The notes: generated by a model from the sequence alone, not told the origin. Counted from the stretch's first letter, positions 1 to 8,016 are shown. The stretch: 8,504 bases of DNA from JALHTV01 sp049510055 (GCA_049510055.1 JBEKZI010000088.1:1-8504); one strand, 5' to 3'. Made by a program: numbers and translations.

Positions 1-2617
1 CGAAGGCCGCCACGGCCGTCTGCTGAATGGCCTTGACGCTCGTCTCGGTGGTAGAGACCTGATAGGACGTCTCGGGCAGGCGCTGCTGGATTTCCTGCCG
101 GGAAAGAACGCCGTCCTTGTTGACGTCGATCTTGGCGAAGAATTCCCCGTTCCCGCCGGTGGCCTGCCACTCGGCCATCGAGACGCTGCCGTCGCGATTG
201 GTGTCGTAGGCCTTCAGGAAGTCGTCCACGCGGTTGGGACTGATGACCGTCTCGACGCGGGCGGTGTCCACCAGTTTGGTTTGGCCTCCCTTGCGGGCCT
301 GGTCGACGAACATCTGGCGGACCAGCCCGTCATTGGGCAGTTGCCCCTCGATCAGGGCGCCTTCCTTGAACTTGATGATCGCCTCCGTGCCGGCGGAGAA
401 CTCGATGCCCCAGATGTTCTTGCCCTGCCAGAACAGCGAGGCGATGCCTAACACGCCGGTGGCCAGCGAGAGAGTCCAGAACGCATACCGCATCCCCATC
501 CAGTTGATCTTCGGCACCCCGATGATCCGCAGCATCCGCATGTGGTCTTTTATCAGGTGGCCTTCCAGCATGGCCTGGAAGACCCAGCGGGTGACGAATA
601 CGGCCATGAAGAGGTTGAACACCACGCCCAGCCCCAACGTGATGGCGAACCCGCGGACCTCCTCGGTGCCCACCCAACCGAGAATCACGCTGGTGATCAG
701 CGTGGTGATGTGGGTGTCGATAATCGCGGTGAAGGCCCGATCGTAGGCGTTCTTCAGCGCCATGCGGATGGACTGGCCCTTGGCCTGTTCCTCGCGGAGT
801 CGCTCGTAGATCAGCACGTTGGTGTCCACGGACATGCCGATGATCAGGATCACGCCCGCGATGCCGGGCAGCGTGAAGACCGCGTTCAGGACGCTCATGG
901 CGCCCAGGACCAGCAGGATGTTGAGCACCAGGGCCAGGTCGGCGACCGCCCCGGCCAGGAGGTAGTACACCGCCATAAAGGCCGCCACGACGATCAGGCT
1001 GTAGTAGCCCGCACGCAGGGCCTGCTTGAGGTTCTCTTCCCCGATGCCCGGGCCGAAGGTGCTCTCGGCCACCGGATCGGGATTCAGGCGCGCCGGCAGC
1101 GAACCGGCCAGGAGCGTACGGACCAGGTCGTGCACCTCGTCGACCTTGAAGTTGCCCTCGATGACGCCGCGATCGCTGATGGCCGACCGCACGACCGGGG
1201 TGGAATACACCTCGTCGTCCAGCAAGACCGTCAGGATTTGGCCGATGTGGTTGGCCGTCAAGTCGCCGAACCGCTTGGCGCCGCGGGGATCGAAGACAAA
1301 TCCCACCGCCGGCAGGTTGCCTGAACCCGTCGTGGGATAGGCGTCCTTGAGGCTCCAGCCGGTGGCGCCGGTCTCGTGGAGCATCACCTCGCCGGGCTGG
1401 TTGCTCAGCAAGACGTAGCTTTGGCCGGCGTAGTCGGCCACGACGAGGTTGCCGACCTTTTCCCTGGCCTCGCGGAGGGGGAACCACAGGTAGGGCTCAT
1501 TCCGCTTGCGGCCCGCGGAGGGGCCTTCCTTAGTGAGCATGTCCACGTAGCGGTCACGTTCCACCTGGGACATGGCGTGGGCGGCCTCGCCGGGGGCGTA
1601 CGGGGCGATGCGGTACTCCAGCACGCCAGCCTTGGCGATGAGTCGCTTCAGGTCGGCCGGGTCGTCCAGCTTCTGGCGGCCCTGGGCGTAGGCCTGGTAC
1701 TTCTCGACGACCGCCTGGATATCCGCCGCGCGGGCCGGATGCTGATCCAGCATCGTCTTCAGTTCCCTCTGATATTGCTGCATGCGGGCCGCCACCTCGG
1801 CCTTGTTGCCGATGGCCTCGGACTCCGCGGGTGAGGCGTAGTAGCCCAGCACCGTCTGGAGTTGCTGAGGATTGACGTTGACGGCCTCCACGGCGGTCAG
1901 CTTGGTTTCGTAGTCGATGATGGCGTTGTCCAGCGCCTCCTGCGCCTTGCCGCGATCGGCCGAGCGGACGGTGCGGACGGCGTCCTGGGCCTTCTGCATG
2001 ACGTCGTAAGCGGCTACCAAATCGCTCAAGAGACGCCCAACGGTCTTGTCCCCGCGGGCCAGGGTGTTCAGCTCGGCCGCTCGCGCCTCTCCCGTCGACT
2101 GAAACACCCGCCGCAGCTCGGCGCGGGAGATGTTGTTCTGCTCCAGTTGCTCCAGGGCGGTGATGTAGGCGTTCTTGGCGCGCTGGGCCTCGGCGCTGCC
2201 GGCCGGCATGCGGACCTCGAAGCGGTTGTTGCCCAGCGGGCGCCATTCCAGCGACCGCAACCCCTGGGGGTCCACGCGATCCTTCAGGATCGTGATCGTC
2301 TGCTCCGCCAGGTTGCGGGTATCGGTCCCGGAAGCCTTCAAGCGTCCCAGTTCTCCGTCGACGCGCTCCATCTGCTCGCGCAGCGATTTTCTCGCGTCCT
2401 CCGTCGTGGCTTCGGCGAGCTTGGCCGCCAGGTCCTTCTTGTCGGCCTCGAGGCGCTTGATCTCGGCCTCGTTGGTGCGGATTTCAAAGATCAGGCTGTG
2501 GCCGCCGCGGAGGTCGATGCCCAGCCGCAGCTTGTTGCCCATGAAGATGGACCACAGGCACACGGCAATCAGCACGGCCAGGAAGGCGAACTTCAACGGA
2601 AGGTTCTTGGCATTCAT
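1..2617 (-). CDS. secDF: SecD-SecF fusion translocase subunit, C-terminus cut by window edge
   Basis: This is a membrane motor of the Sec pathway that uses the ion gradient to help pull preproteins out of SecYEG on the outer face. The minus-strand frame is open for 872 codons and leaves the window without a stop. It has an N-terminal membrane helix (about 9-26), the SecD motif GIDLRGG (33-39), a P1 domain with VLEYRI (332-337) and LLAGSLPARL just before the membrane bundle, then helices from about 538 to 680. That bundle contains GMSVDTNVLIYERLREE with D598 at the functional Asp position. SecF starts without a break: helix about 711-731, then GIEFSAGT (737-744), a variant of GIDFTGGT. Extra parts compared with ordinary SecDF are a coiled-coil-like stretch (50-105), a helical insertion (about 142-325) and two EF-hand loops (805-842). 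The ATG at 2617 sits directly before the first helix, with no clear Shine-Dalgarno. Family assignment is secure; the role of the insertions is unknown. Confidence 0.95.
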   Translation of the reverse strand, partial: MNAKNLPLKFAFLAVLIAVCLWSIFMGNKLRLGIDLRGGHSLIFEIRTNEAEIKRLEADKKDLAAKLAEATTEDARKSLREQMERVDGELGRLKASGTDTRNLAEQTITILKDRVDPQGLRSLEWRPLGNNRFEVRMPAGSAEAQRAKNAYITALEQLEQNNISRAELRRVFQSTGEARAAELNTLARGDKTVGRLLSDLVAAYDVMQKAQDAVRTVRSADRGKAQEALDNAIIDYETKLTAVEAVNVNPQQLQTVLGYYASPAESEAIGNKAEVAARMQQYQRELKTMLDQHPARAADIQAVVEKYQAYAQGRQKLDDPADLKRLIAKAGVLEYRIAPYAPGEAAHAMSQVERDRYVDMLTKEGPSAGRKRNEPYLWFPLREAREKVGNLVVADYAGQSYVLLSNQPGEVMLHETGATGWSLKDAYPTTGSGNLPAVGFVFDPRGAKRFGDLTANHIGQILTVLLDDEVYSTPVVRSAISDRGVIEGNFKVDEVHDLVRTLLAGSLPARLNPDPVAESTFGPGIGEENLKQALRAGYYSLIVVAAFMAVYYLLAGAVADLALVLNILLVLGAMSVLNAVFTLPGIAGVILIIGMSVDTNVLIYERLREEQAKGQSIRMALKNAYDRAFTAIIDTHITTLITSVILGWVGTEEVRGFAITLGLGVVFNLFMAVFVTRWVFQAMLEGHLIKDHMRMLRIIGVPKINWMGMRYAFWTLSLATGVLGIASLFWQGKNIWGIEFSAGTEAIIKFKEGALIEGQLPNDGLVRQMFVDQARKGGQTKLVDTARVETVISPNRVDDFLKAYDTNRDGSVSMAEWQATGGNGEFFAKIDVNKDGVLSRQEIQQRLPETSYQVSTTETSVKAIQQTAVAAF
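92..205 (-). other. Pair of EF-hand calcium-binding loops within the SecF part of SecDF
   Basis: Two 12-residue loops match the canonical EF-hand pattern. Loop 1 is DTNRDGSVSMAE (residues 805-816, bases 170-205) and loop 2 is DVNKDGVLSRQE (831-842, bases 92-127). Both have acidic or Asn ligands at positions 1, 3 and 5, Gly at 6, a hydrophobic residue at 8, Ser at 9 and Glu at 12. A hydrophobic-patterned helix (VDDFLKAY) precedes loop 1 and FFAKI precedes loop 2, as in a real EF-hand pair. The loops start 26 residues apart, shorter than the roughly 36 of calmodulin. By SecF topology the segment should lie on the extracytoplasmic side. Confidence 0.88.
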
Positions 2618-2631
2618 AGTCGGTCCAAAAC

Positions 2632-2649
2632 AGCCCGGCAGTGCGGGCT
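2632..2649 (-). terminator. Hairpin with short T tract in the secDF leader, attenuator-like
   Basis: Read on the minus strand, AGCCCG (2649-2644) and CGGGCT (2637-2632) form a 6-bp stem around a 6-base loop. It is followed after one base by four T residues (2630-2627), only ten bases before the secDF ATG. The form resembles a weak intrinsic terminator or a structure masking the start site. The stem and T run are short, so function is uncertain. Confidence 0.25.
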
Positions 2650-2701
2650 ACAGAAGGACTTTTTGCGCCGCGCCGCTTTCGTCCGCGGCACGTATCGGCC
2701 C

Positions 2702-2719
2702 CCCTGCCGGTAGGCAGGG
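2702..2719. repeat. Perfect 7-bp hairpin palindrome, possible dispersed REP-like element
   Basis: CCCTGCC (2702-2708) and GGCAGGG (2713-2719) pair perfectly around the 4-base loop GGTA. It lies in the divergent intergenic region, within the likely secDF leader. There is no following T tract in either direction, so it is not an intrinsic terminator. Only one copy was noticed in this window; whether it is a dispersed genomic palindrome cannot be judged here. Confidence 0.4.
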
Positions 2720-2755
2720 CAGGTCCCACGACGGCCCAGACCGTCAAAGGGGGGC

Positions 2756-2785
2756 ATTTTCCGCAAATTCCACCCCCCCGGTCAA
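2756..2785 (-). promoter_or_regulatory. secDF: Candidate secDF promoter (weak)
   Basis: On the minus strand TTGACC (2785-2780) is followed after 18 bases by GAAAAT (2761-2756), which matches four of six bases of TATAAT. This would give a leader of roughly 130 bases containing three hairpins. The -10 match is poor, so the call rests mainly on the -35-like box and its mirror copy facing ftsH. Confidence 0.22.
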
Positions 2786-2857
2786 GCAAAACATCTGCGA
2801 CTCGCCTGGGCGATTCATCGGAACACCCCCCCTCGCCCGCCGTCTCCGCTTGACCGG
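2778..2857. repeat. Perfect 10-bp inverted repeat with 60-base spacer and outward TTGACC boxes
   Basis: CCGGTCAAGC (2778-2787) is the exact reverse complement of GCTTGACCGG (2848-2857). Each arm contains TTGACC, five of six bases of the -35 consensus, reading towards secDF on the minus strand and towards ftsH on the plus strand. The arrangement suggests either symmetric divergent -35 elements or paired sites for one regulator. The repeat itself is certain; the role is inference. Confidence 0.5.
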
Positions 2858-2880
2858 CGGCAGCCAATATCGCGTATTAC
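2850..2880 (+). promoter_or_regulatory. ftsH: Candidate ftsH promoter (weak)
   Basis: TTGACC (2850-2855) is followed after 19 bases by TATTAC (2875-2880), four of six bases of TATAAT, in the AT-richest patch of the intergenic region. A second -10-like GATAAT lies at 2907-2912 but has no good -35 upstream. Either would give a leader of roughly 65-100 bases. Confidence 0.28.
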
Positions 2881-2985
2881 GATAGAAAATAGGCCTCAAT
2901 GCAGCCGATAATCTCCCTGGTACGGCGCGCCGCCAAAGACTAAGATGAAGTATGGACGCCGCGGCACGCCGTAGCGTCGTGAACC

Positions 2986-5019
<2,034 letters not shown>

Positions 5020-5055
5020 ACTCTCCGGATCGCCTCTTGAGGCCAGAGCAATCGC

Positions 5056-5901
5056 ATGTCCGCCACGCTTGAGGATATTTTGCATTCTCATCGCACCGGC
5101 CGGGCTGTCGTCGTGGGGATATTGAACGTCACCCCCGACAGCTTTTCCGACGGCGGCCAGTTCCTCTCCCCGCCCCAGGCCGTCGCCCGCGCCAAGGCCA
5201 TGGTGGCCGAGGGGGCCGACGTCATCGACGTCGGCGCCGAGTCCACGCGCCCCGGCAGCGATCGCCTAGGCCCGGCCGAGCAGATCGCCCGCCTCCAGGA
5301 CGTGCTGCCGGCGGTGGCGGGCCTGGGAGCGGCCGTCAGCATCGACACGACGTCCGCCCAGGTGGCGGCTTTCGCCCTGGATTGCGGCGCTGCGATCCTC
5401 AACGACATCTCCGCCGGCAGGGACGACCCGGCGATGTTCGCCCTGGCCGCTCGGCGCGGGGCGGCGATGGTGCTGATGCACATGGCCGGCCAGCCCAAGA
5501 CGATGCAGATCGAGCCGCACTACGACGACGTGGTGGTCGAGGTCCGGGCCTTCCTGGCCGAACGAATCGCCGCCGCCGGGGCCGCCGGCGTGCCAGCCGA
5601 GCGGCTGATCGTGGACCCCGGCCTGGGCTTCGGCAAGCGGACGGAGCACAATCTGGCCCTGCTGGCCGGGCTGGACAAGCTGGCCGAGCTGGGCCGGCCG
5701 GTGATGGTGGGCGCGTCGCGAAAGCGGTTCATCGGCCAATGGACCGGCGCCTCCGCCCCCGCCGACCGCCTGGGTGGCAGCCTGGCCGCTTGCCTGCTGG
5801 CCCGCCGCCGGGGCGCAACGCTCTTCCGCGTCCACGACGTCGCCGCCACCGTCGGGGCCCTCAAGACGGCCGCCGCCATCGAGAACGCCCAGAAGGTATA
5901 A
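5056..5901 (+). CDS. folP: Dihydropteroate synthase
   Basis: FolP condenses p-aminobenzoate with dihydropterin pyrophosphate to give dihydropteroate, in cytosolic folate synthesis; it is the classic sulfonamide target. The 281 residues form a TIM-barrel of usual length with all the expected motifs in order: GILNVTPDSFSDGG (21-34, N24 near the pyrophosphate/metal site), DVGAESTRPG (58-67, T64-R65 in the mobile loop), SIDT (95-98), NDIS (116-119), MHMAGQPKTMQ (141-151), DPGLGFGK (187-194), GASRKRF (219-225, K223) and RVHDV (258-262). Nothing suggests lost activity. The ATG at 5056 is the only Met before the first motif; a weak GAGG lies 13 bases upstream. ftsH-folP adjacency is common in bacteria, supporting co-transcription. 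Confidence 0.96.
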   Translation: MSATLEDILHSHRTGRAVVVGILNVTPDSFSDGGQFLSPPQAVARAKAMVAEGADVIDVGAESTRPGSDRLGPAEQIARLQDVLPAVAGLGAAVSIDTTSAQVAAFALDCGAAILNDISAGRDDPAMFALAARRGAAMVLMHMAGQPKTMQIEPHYDDVVVEVRAFLAERIAAAGAAGVPAERLIVDPGLGFGKRTEHNLALLAGLDKLAELGRPVMVGASRKRFIGQWTGASAPADRLGGSLAACLLARRRGATLFRVHDVAATVGALKTAAAIENAQKV

Positions 5902-5919
5902 ATTTTCCCGCGGCAGTCT

Positions 5920-5925
5920 TATAGT
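5920..5925 (+). promoter_or_regulatory. -10-like TATAGT upstream of cdaA
   Basis: TATAGT matches five of six bases of TATAAT and lies in the 90-base gap after folP, about 65 bases before the cdaA start. The hexamer 17 bases upstream (TATAAA, 5897-5902) is a poor -35. It could give cdaA-cdaR an internal promoter in addition to read-through from ftsH-folP, but evidence is thin. Confidence 0.2.
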
Positions 5926-5991
5926 AGGGTAGTTGGCACGGACGATGAGTAATCTAGAAGCCGCAGTTCTTTTGCGCGTCACGACGGTCAC

Positions 5992-6837
5992 ATGAAAGAA
6001 CTCCTGGAAGCCATTGCGTCGTATCTTCAGCGGGTGCGGACCTACGACCCGGTGGTCGTGGTCGTGGAGCTCCTGCTGATCGGCGTGGTGGTCTGGTGGG
6101 TGATGCGGTTCCTTCGCGGCACCCGCGGCGCCCGGCTGATTAAGGGCGTTTTCCTGCTGCTGGCGTGCATGTACGTGGTGATCCTCATGCTGCCGGAGCG
6201 GCTGGGCTGGCAGCGGATTCAGTTCCTGTACGGCAACTTTCTGCTGTTCGCCTTCGCGGCCGTGGTGGTGGCCTTTCAGCCGGAGCTGCGCCAGGCGTTC
6301 ATCCAGATCGGCCAGGCGCGGTTTTTCCGCAGCGGCCGCGGGCAGATCGAGCACCTGGTGGACACGCTGGTGGACAGCGCCGTGTACCTTTCGCGCAACC
6401 GCATCGGCGCCGTCATCGCCGTCGAGCGGACGGTGGGGCTGGGCACGTTCATCCAGGCCGGCACGGTGCTGGACGCCCGTCTCAGCTCGGGCCTGCTGAA
6501 CACGATTTTCTATCCCGGCGGCGCCCTGCACGACATGGGCGTGATTATCCGCGAGGGGCGCATCGCCGCCGCCGGCTGCCAGTTCCCCCTGGCCGAGAGC
6601 GACGAAGTGGACCCCTCCCTGGGCAGCCGCCACCGCGCGGCCCTGGGACTGGCCAAGGAAGGCGATGCCGTGGTGATCATCGTCAGCGAGGAAACCGGCC
6701 GGGTTTCTCTGGCCTATGAGGGCCAGCTGTACCTGGGGCTGGGAACCGACCACCTCCGCGACGTCCTCCTAACGCTCCTGGCCGGGCCGAAGTCCACCAG
6801 CCGTTCGACGAAACCGGCCCCGGAGGAGGCGCCATGA
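5992..6837 (+). CDS. cdaA: Membrane diadenylate cyclase (cyclic di-AMP synthase) CdaA
   Basis: CdaA makes cyclic di-AMP from two ATP at the cytoplasmic face of the membrane; this messenger controls potassium and osmolyte balance and wall homeostasis. The 281 residues have three N-terminal membrane helices (about 20-41, 49-67, 78-95), the family motif FQPELRQAF (95-103), and a DAC domain. RHRAALGLAK (from 213) preserves the RHR nucleotide-binding motif, preceded by GS rather than the usual GT. The other signature reads ALHDMGVII (178-186): the catalytic metal-binding Asp is kept as D181, but the following Gly-Ala of DGA is Met-Gly. The tail (about 262-281) is Pro/Ser/Lys-rich. The ATG lacks a Shine-Dalgarno. 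The stop overlaps the next start (ATGA), and the YbbR-like partner downstream supports the identification. Activity is likely but the signature change leaves doubt. Confidence 0.93.
   Translation: MKELLEAIASYLQRVRTYDPVVVVVELLLIGVVVWWVMRFLRGTRGARLIKGVFLLLACMYVVILMLPERLGWQRIQFLYGNFLLFAFAAVVVAFQPELRQAFIQIGQARFFRSGRGQIEHLVDTLVDSAVYLSRNRIGAVIAVERTVGLGTFIQAGTVLDARLSSGLLNTIFYPGGALHDMGVIIREGRIAAAGCQFPLAESDEVDPSLGSRHRAALGLAKEGDAVVIIVSEETGRVSLAYEGQLYLGLGTDHLRDVLLTLLAGPKSTSRSTKPAPEEAP
6822..6829 (+). promoter_or_regulatory. Strong Shine-Dalgarno for the YbbR-like gene
   Basis: GGAGGAGG lies within the last codons of cdaA, with its GGAGG core ending 7 bases before the ATG at 6834. It fixes that start and suggests independent ribosome entry at the ATGA overlap. 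It is the only strong Shine-Dalgarno seen before a gene in this window. Confidence 0.75.
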
Positions 6838-7907
6838 ACGGCAACGGCTTCTACAGGTCGGACCCGGCGCGATTTTCCGCTGCCTGGTGGGTGGAGGGCG
6901 CCAGGAACCTGCTGTGGGTGGCCGTGGTCACGATCCTCATCTGGGTCTACGCGGACATGCGCTTCACGGACCGCCGGGCGCTGATCGCCACCCTGCGTCT
7001 GACCGCCCCGCCCGCCAGCAAGCTGGCGCTGATCTCCCGCAACGACGTGGCCGTGGATTTCATCGAGCGGCGCGTCCAGTTCAAGGTCGAGGGCAGCCGC
7101 GAAAGGCTGGACCGCCTCGAGCGGGAATTCCACGACGCCGTCGTCTGCGACGTGACGCGCGACTACGGCACCGGCGAACACGCCGTCAACGCTCGCGACG
7201 TCCTGAACGCCGACCCCCAGTTCGCCAACCAGGGCCTGCGCGTCATCTCCACCGAGCCGGCCTCCATCCCCATCCGCCTGGACCGCCTGGTGCACCAGGA
7301 CGTGCCCGTGGAGCTGGTCGTCTCCGGGGCCGAACTGACCACCTTGCCTCAGGCGCCCTCGGTGGGCGTGATGGCGCTGGAGAACCAGTGGAAAACAATT
7401 ACCGAGCAGACCCCCTCCCCCGTCCTGAAGACCAAGCAGGTGGATCTGAGCACCCTGCCCGTCGGCAAAAAGGTCGAGGTGGAGTTTGAAATCTTCCCCC
7501 AGATCGCCGACGTTCCTGTGCGGCTGGACCAGAACACCGTCAAGGTCCCCATCGAGATCCGCCAGCAGACGGCCAAGAAGAGCTTCACGGTCACGGTCCG
7601 CGTGCTGGCGCCGTCGGAGTGGGACGACATGCGGAAGTACGAGCTGGTCAAGAAGGACCCCCTGGAATGGCGGCCTGAGATCACCATCACCGGATCCAAG
7701 ACGGACCTGGACAAGCTGGACCCCAAGGACGTCGACGCCTACGTCCAACTGCGGGAAGACGACAAGAAGCCCATGGAGACCTGGATCGCCCGGGCGGTCA
7801 CGATCCGCTTCCCCCCCGGCCTTGCGGTCCAACTGGCCGGCGAGCCGCCGCAGGTGAACTTCCGGCTCGACAAACGACCCGCCGAATTGCCCTCGCCCAC
7901 GCCGTGA
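6834..7907 (+). CDS. cdaR: YbbR-domain protein, CdaR-like regulator of the diadenylate cyclase
   Basis: YbbR-domain proteins such as CdaR are membrane-anchored, largely extracytoplasmic proteins that bind CdaA and modulate its cyclic di-AMP synthesis. This 357-residue protein has one N-terminal membrane helix (about 25-40, WVAVVTILIWVYA) and a beta-rich remainder with repeated YbbR-like units. Their strand ends recur as SIPIRLDRL (144-152), VKVPIEIRQ (236-244) and PQVNFRLDKR near the C-terminus, suggesting about three units; Firmicute CdaR commonly has four. Repeat spacing is irregular, so individual boundaries are uncertain. The ATG overlaps the cdaA stop by ATGA and has a strong Shine-Dalgarno, implying tight co-expression with cdaA. 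Identity rests on the helix, the repeats and context more than on strong sequence motifs. Confidence 0.85.
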   Translation: MNGNGFYRSDPARFSAAWWVEGARNLLWVAVVTILIWVYADMRFTDRRALIATLRLTAPPASKLALISRNDVAVDFIERRVQFKVEGSRERLDRLEREFHDAVVCDVTRDYGTGEHAVNARDVLNADPQFANQGLRVISTEPASIPIRLDRLVHQDVPVELVVSGAELTTLPQAPSVGVMALENQWKTITEQTPSPVLKTKQVDLSTLPVGKKVEVEFEIFPQIADVPVRLDQNTVKVPIEIRQQTAKKSFTVTVRVLAPSEWDDMRKYELVKKDPLEWRPEITITGSKTDLDKLDPKDVDAYVQLREDDKKPMETWIARAVTIRFPPGLAVQLAGEPPQVNFRLDKRPAELPSPTP

Positions 7908-7908
7908 C

Positions 7909-7958
7909 CGTCCCCGCCGAGCCGGCAGACAGGCACTTCTCTAGCCGCCCGGGGGACG
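7909..7958 (+). terminator. Inverted repeat after the YbbR-like gene, weak terminator candidate
   Basis: CGTCCCC (7909-7915) begins two bases after the stop and pairs perfectly with GGGGACG (7952-7958) across 36 bases. The intervening sequence contains a small GCCG/CGGC stem. No T tract follows, so an intrinsic terminator is not convincing; it may protect the 3' end of the ftsH-cdaR transcript. Confidence 0.2.
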
Positions 7959-7965
7959 TTGGGGT

Positions 7966-7971
7966 TATAAT
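7966..7971 (+). promoter_or_regulatory. proA: Perfect TATAAT -10 box for proA
   Basis: An exact TATAAT lies 46 bases before the proA start, in a 110-base intergenic gap. No -35 consensus is present at 16-18 bases upstream (AGCCGC at 17), and it lacks a full extended -10 (GGT instead of TGn). It would start transcription near 7978, giving a leader of about 40 bases. Confidence 0.5.
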
Positions 7972-8004
7972 CGCCGGAGTCGACGCGTAGACGACTTCTT
8001 TCTT

Positions 8005-8016
8005 AGTGACAGTGAC
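8005..8016 (+). repeat. Tandem AGTGAC hexamer just before proA
   Basis: AGTGAC occurs twice in direct succession, ending one base before the proA ATG, where a ribosome binding site would be expected. There is no Shine-Dalgarno here. It may be chance or an unusual initiation context. Confidence 0.3.

Larger units (their letters stand above)
2618..2985. promoter_or_regulatory. Divergent control region between secDF and ftsH
   Basis: This is the 368-base gap between the two divergent starts, and I see no convincing gene in it. Both leaders and both promoters must lie here unless transcription comes from further away. It is dense in short symmetric elements: hairpins at 2632-2649, 2702-2719 and 2730-2745, a G6/C6 stem (2749-2754 with 2773-2778), the long inverted repeat 2778-2857, a 10-bp palindrome CGGCGCGCCG (2923-2932), and a 5-bp stem (2955-2959 with 2974-2978) just before the ftsH start. 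An AT-richer patch at about 2867-2890 is the best place for the ftsH -10 region. Confidence 0.7.

Noticed and set aside
330..1487. 385-codon minus-strand open frame and several plus-strand frames (for example 542-1324) over secDF
   Set aside because: They overlap the secDF frame, which has clear SecD and SecF motifs throughout; their products are low-complexity Arg/Gly/His-rich sequences typical of shifted frames in GC-rich DNA.
2742..2747. TTGACG on the minus strand as a -35 for secDF
   Set aside because: The hexamer 17 bases downstream (ACCTGC) bears no resemblance to a -10, so the TTGACC at 2785-2780 is a better, though still weak, candidate.
2484..2867. 127-codon minus-strand open frame covering the secDF leader, considered as an arrest-type leader peptide
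   Set aside because: It overlaps the first 134 bases of secDF in another frame, has no signal peptide or arrest-like motif, and its composition looks like translated GC-rich noise.
5020..5055. GCCT-CTTG-AGGC hairpin between ftsH and folP as a terminator
   Set aside because: Only a 4-bp stem with no T tract; the 36-base gap and common ftsH-folP linkage favour read-through.
5382..5924. 180-codon plus-strand open frame overlapping folP
   Set aside because: Arg/Gly-rich shadow of folP in another frame; folP carries all dihydropteroate synthase motifs.
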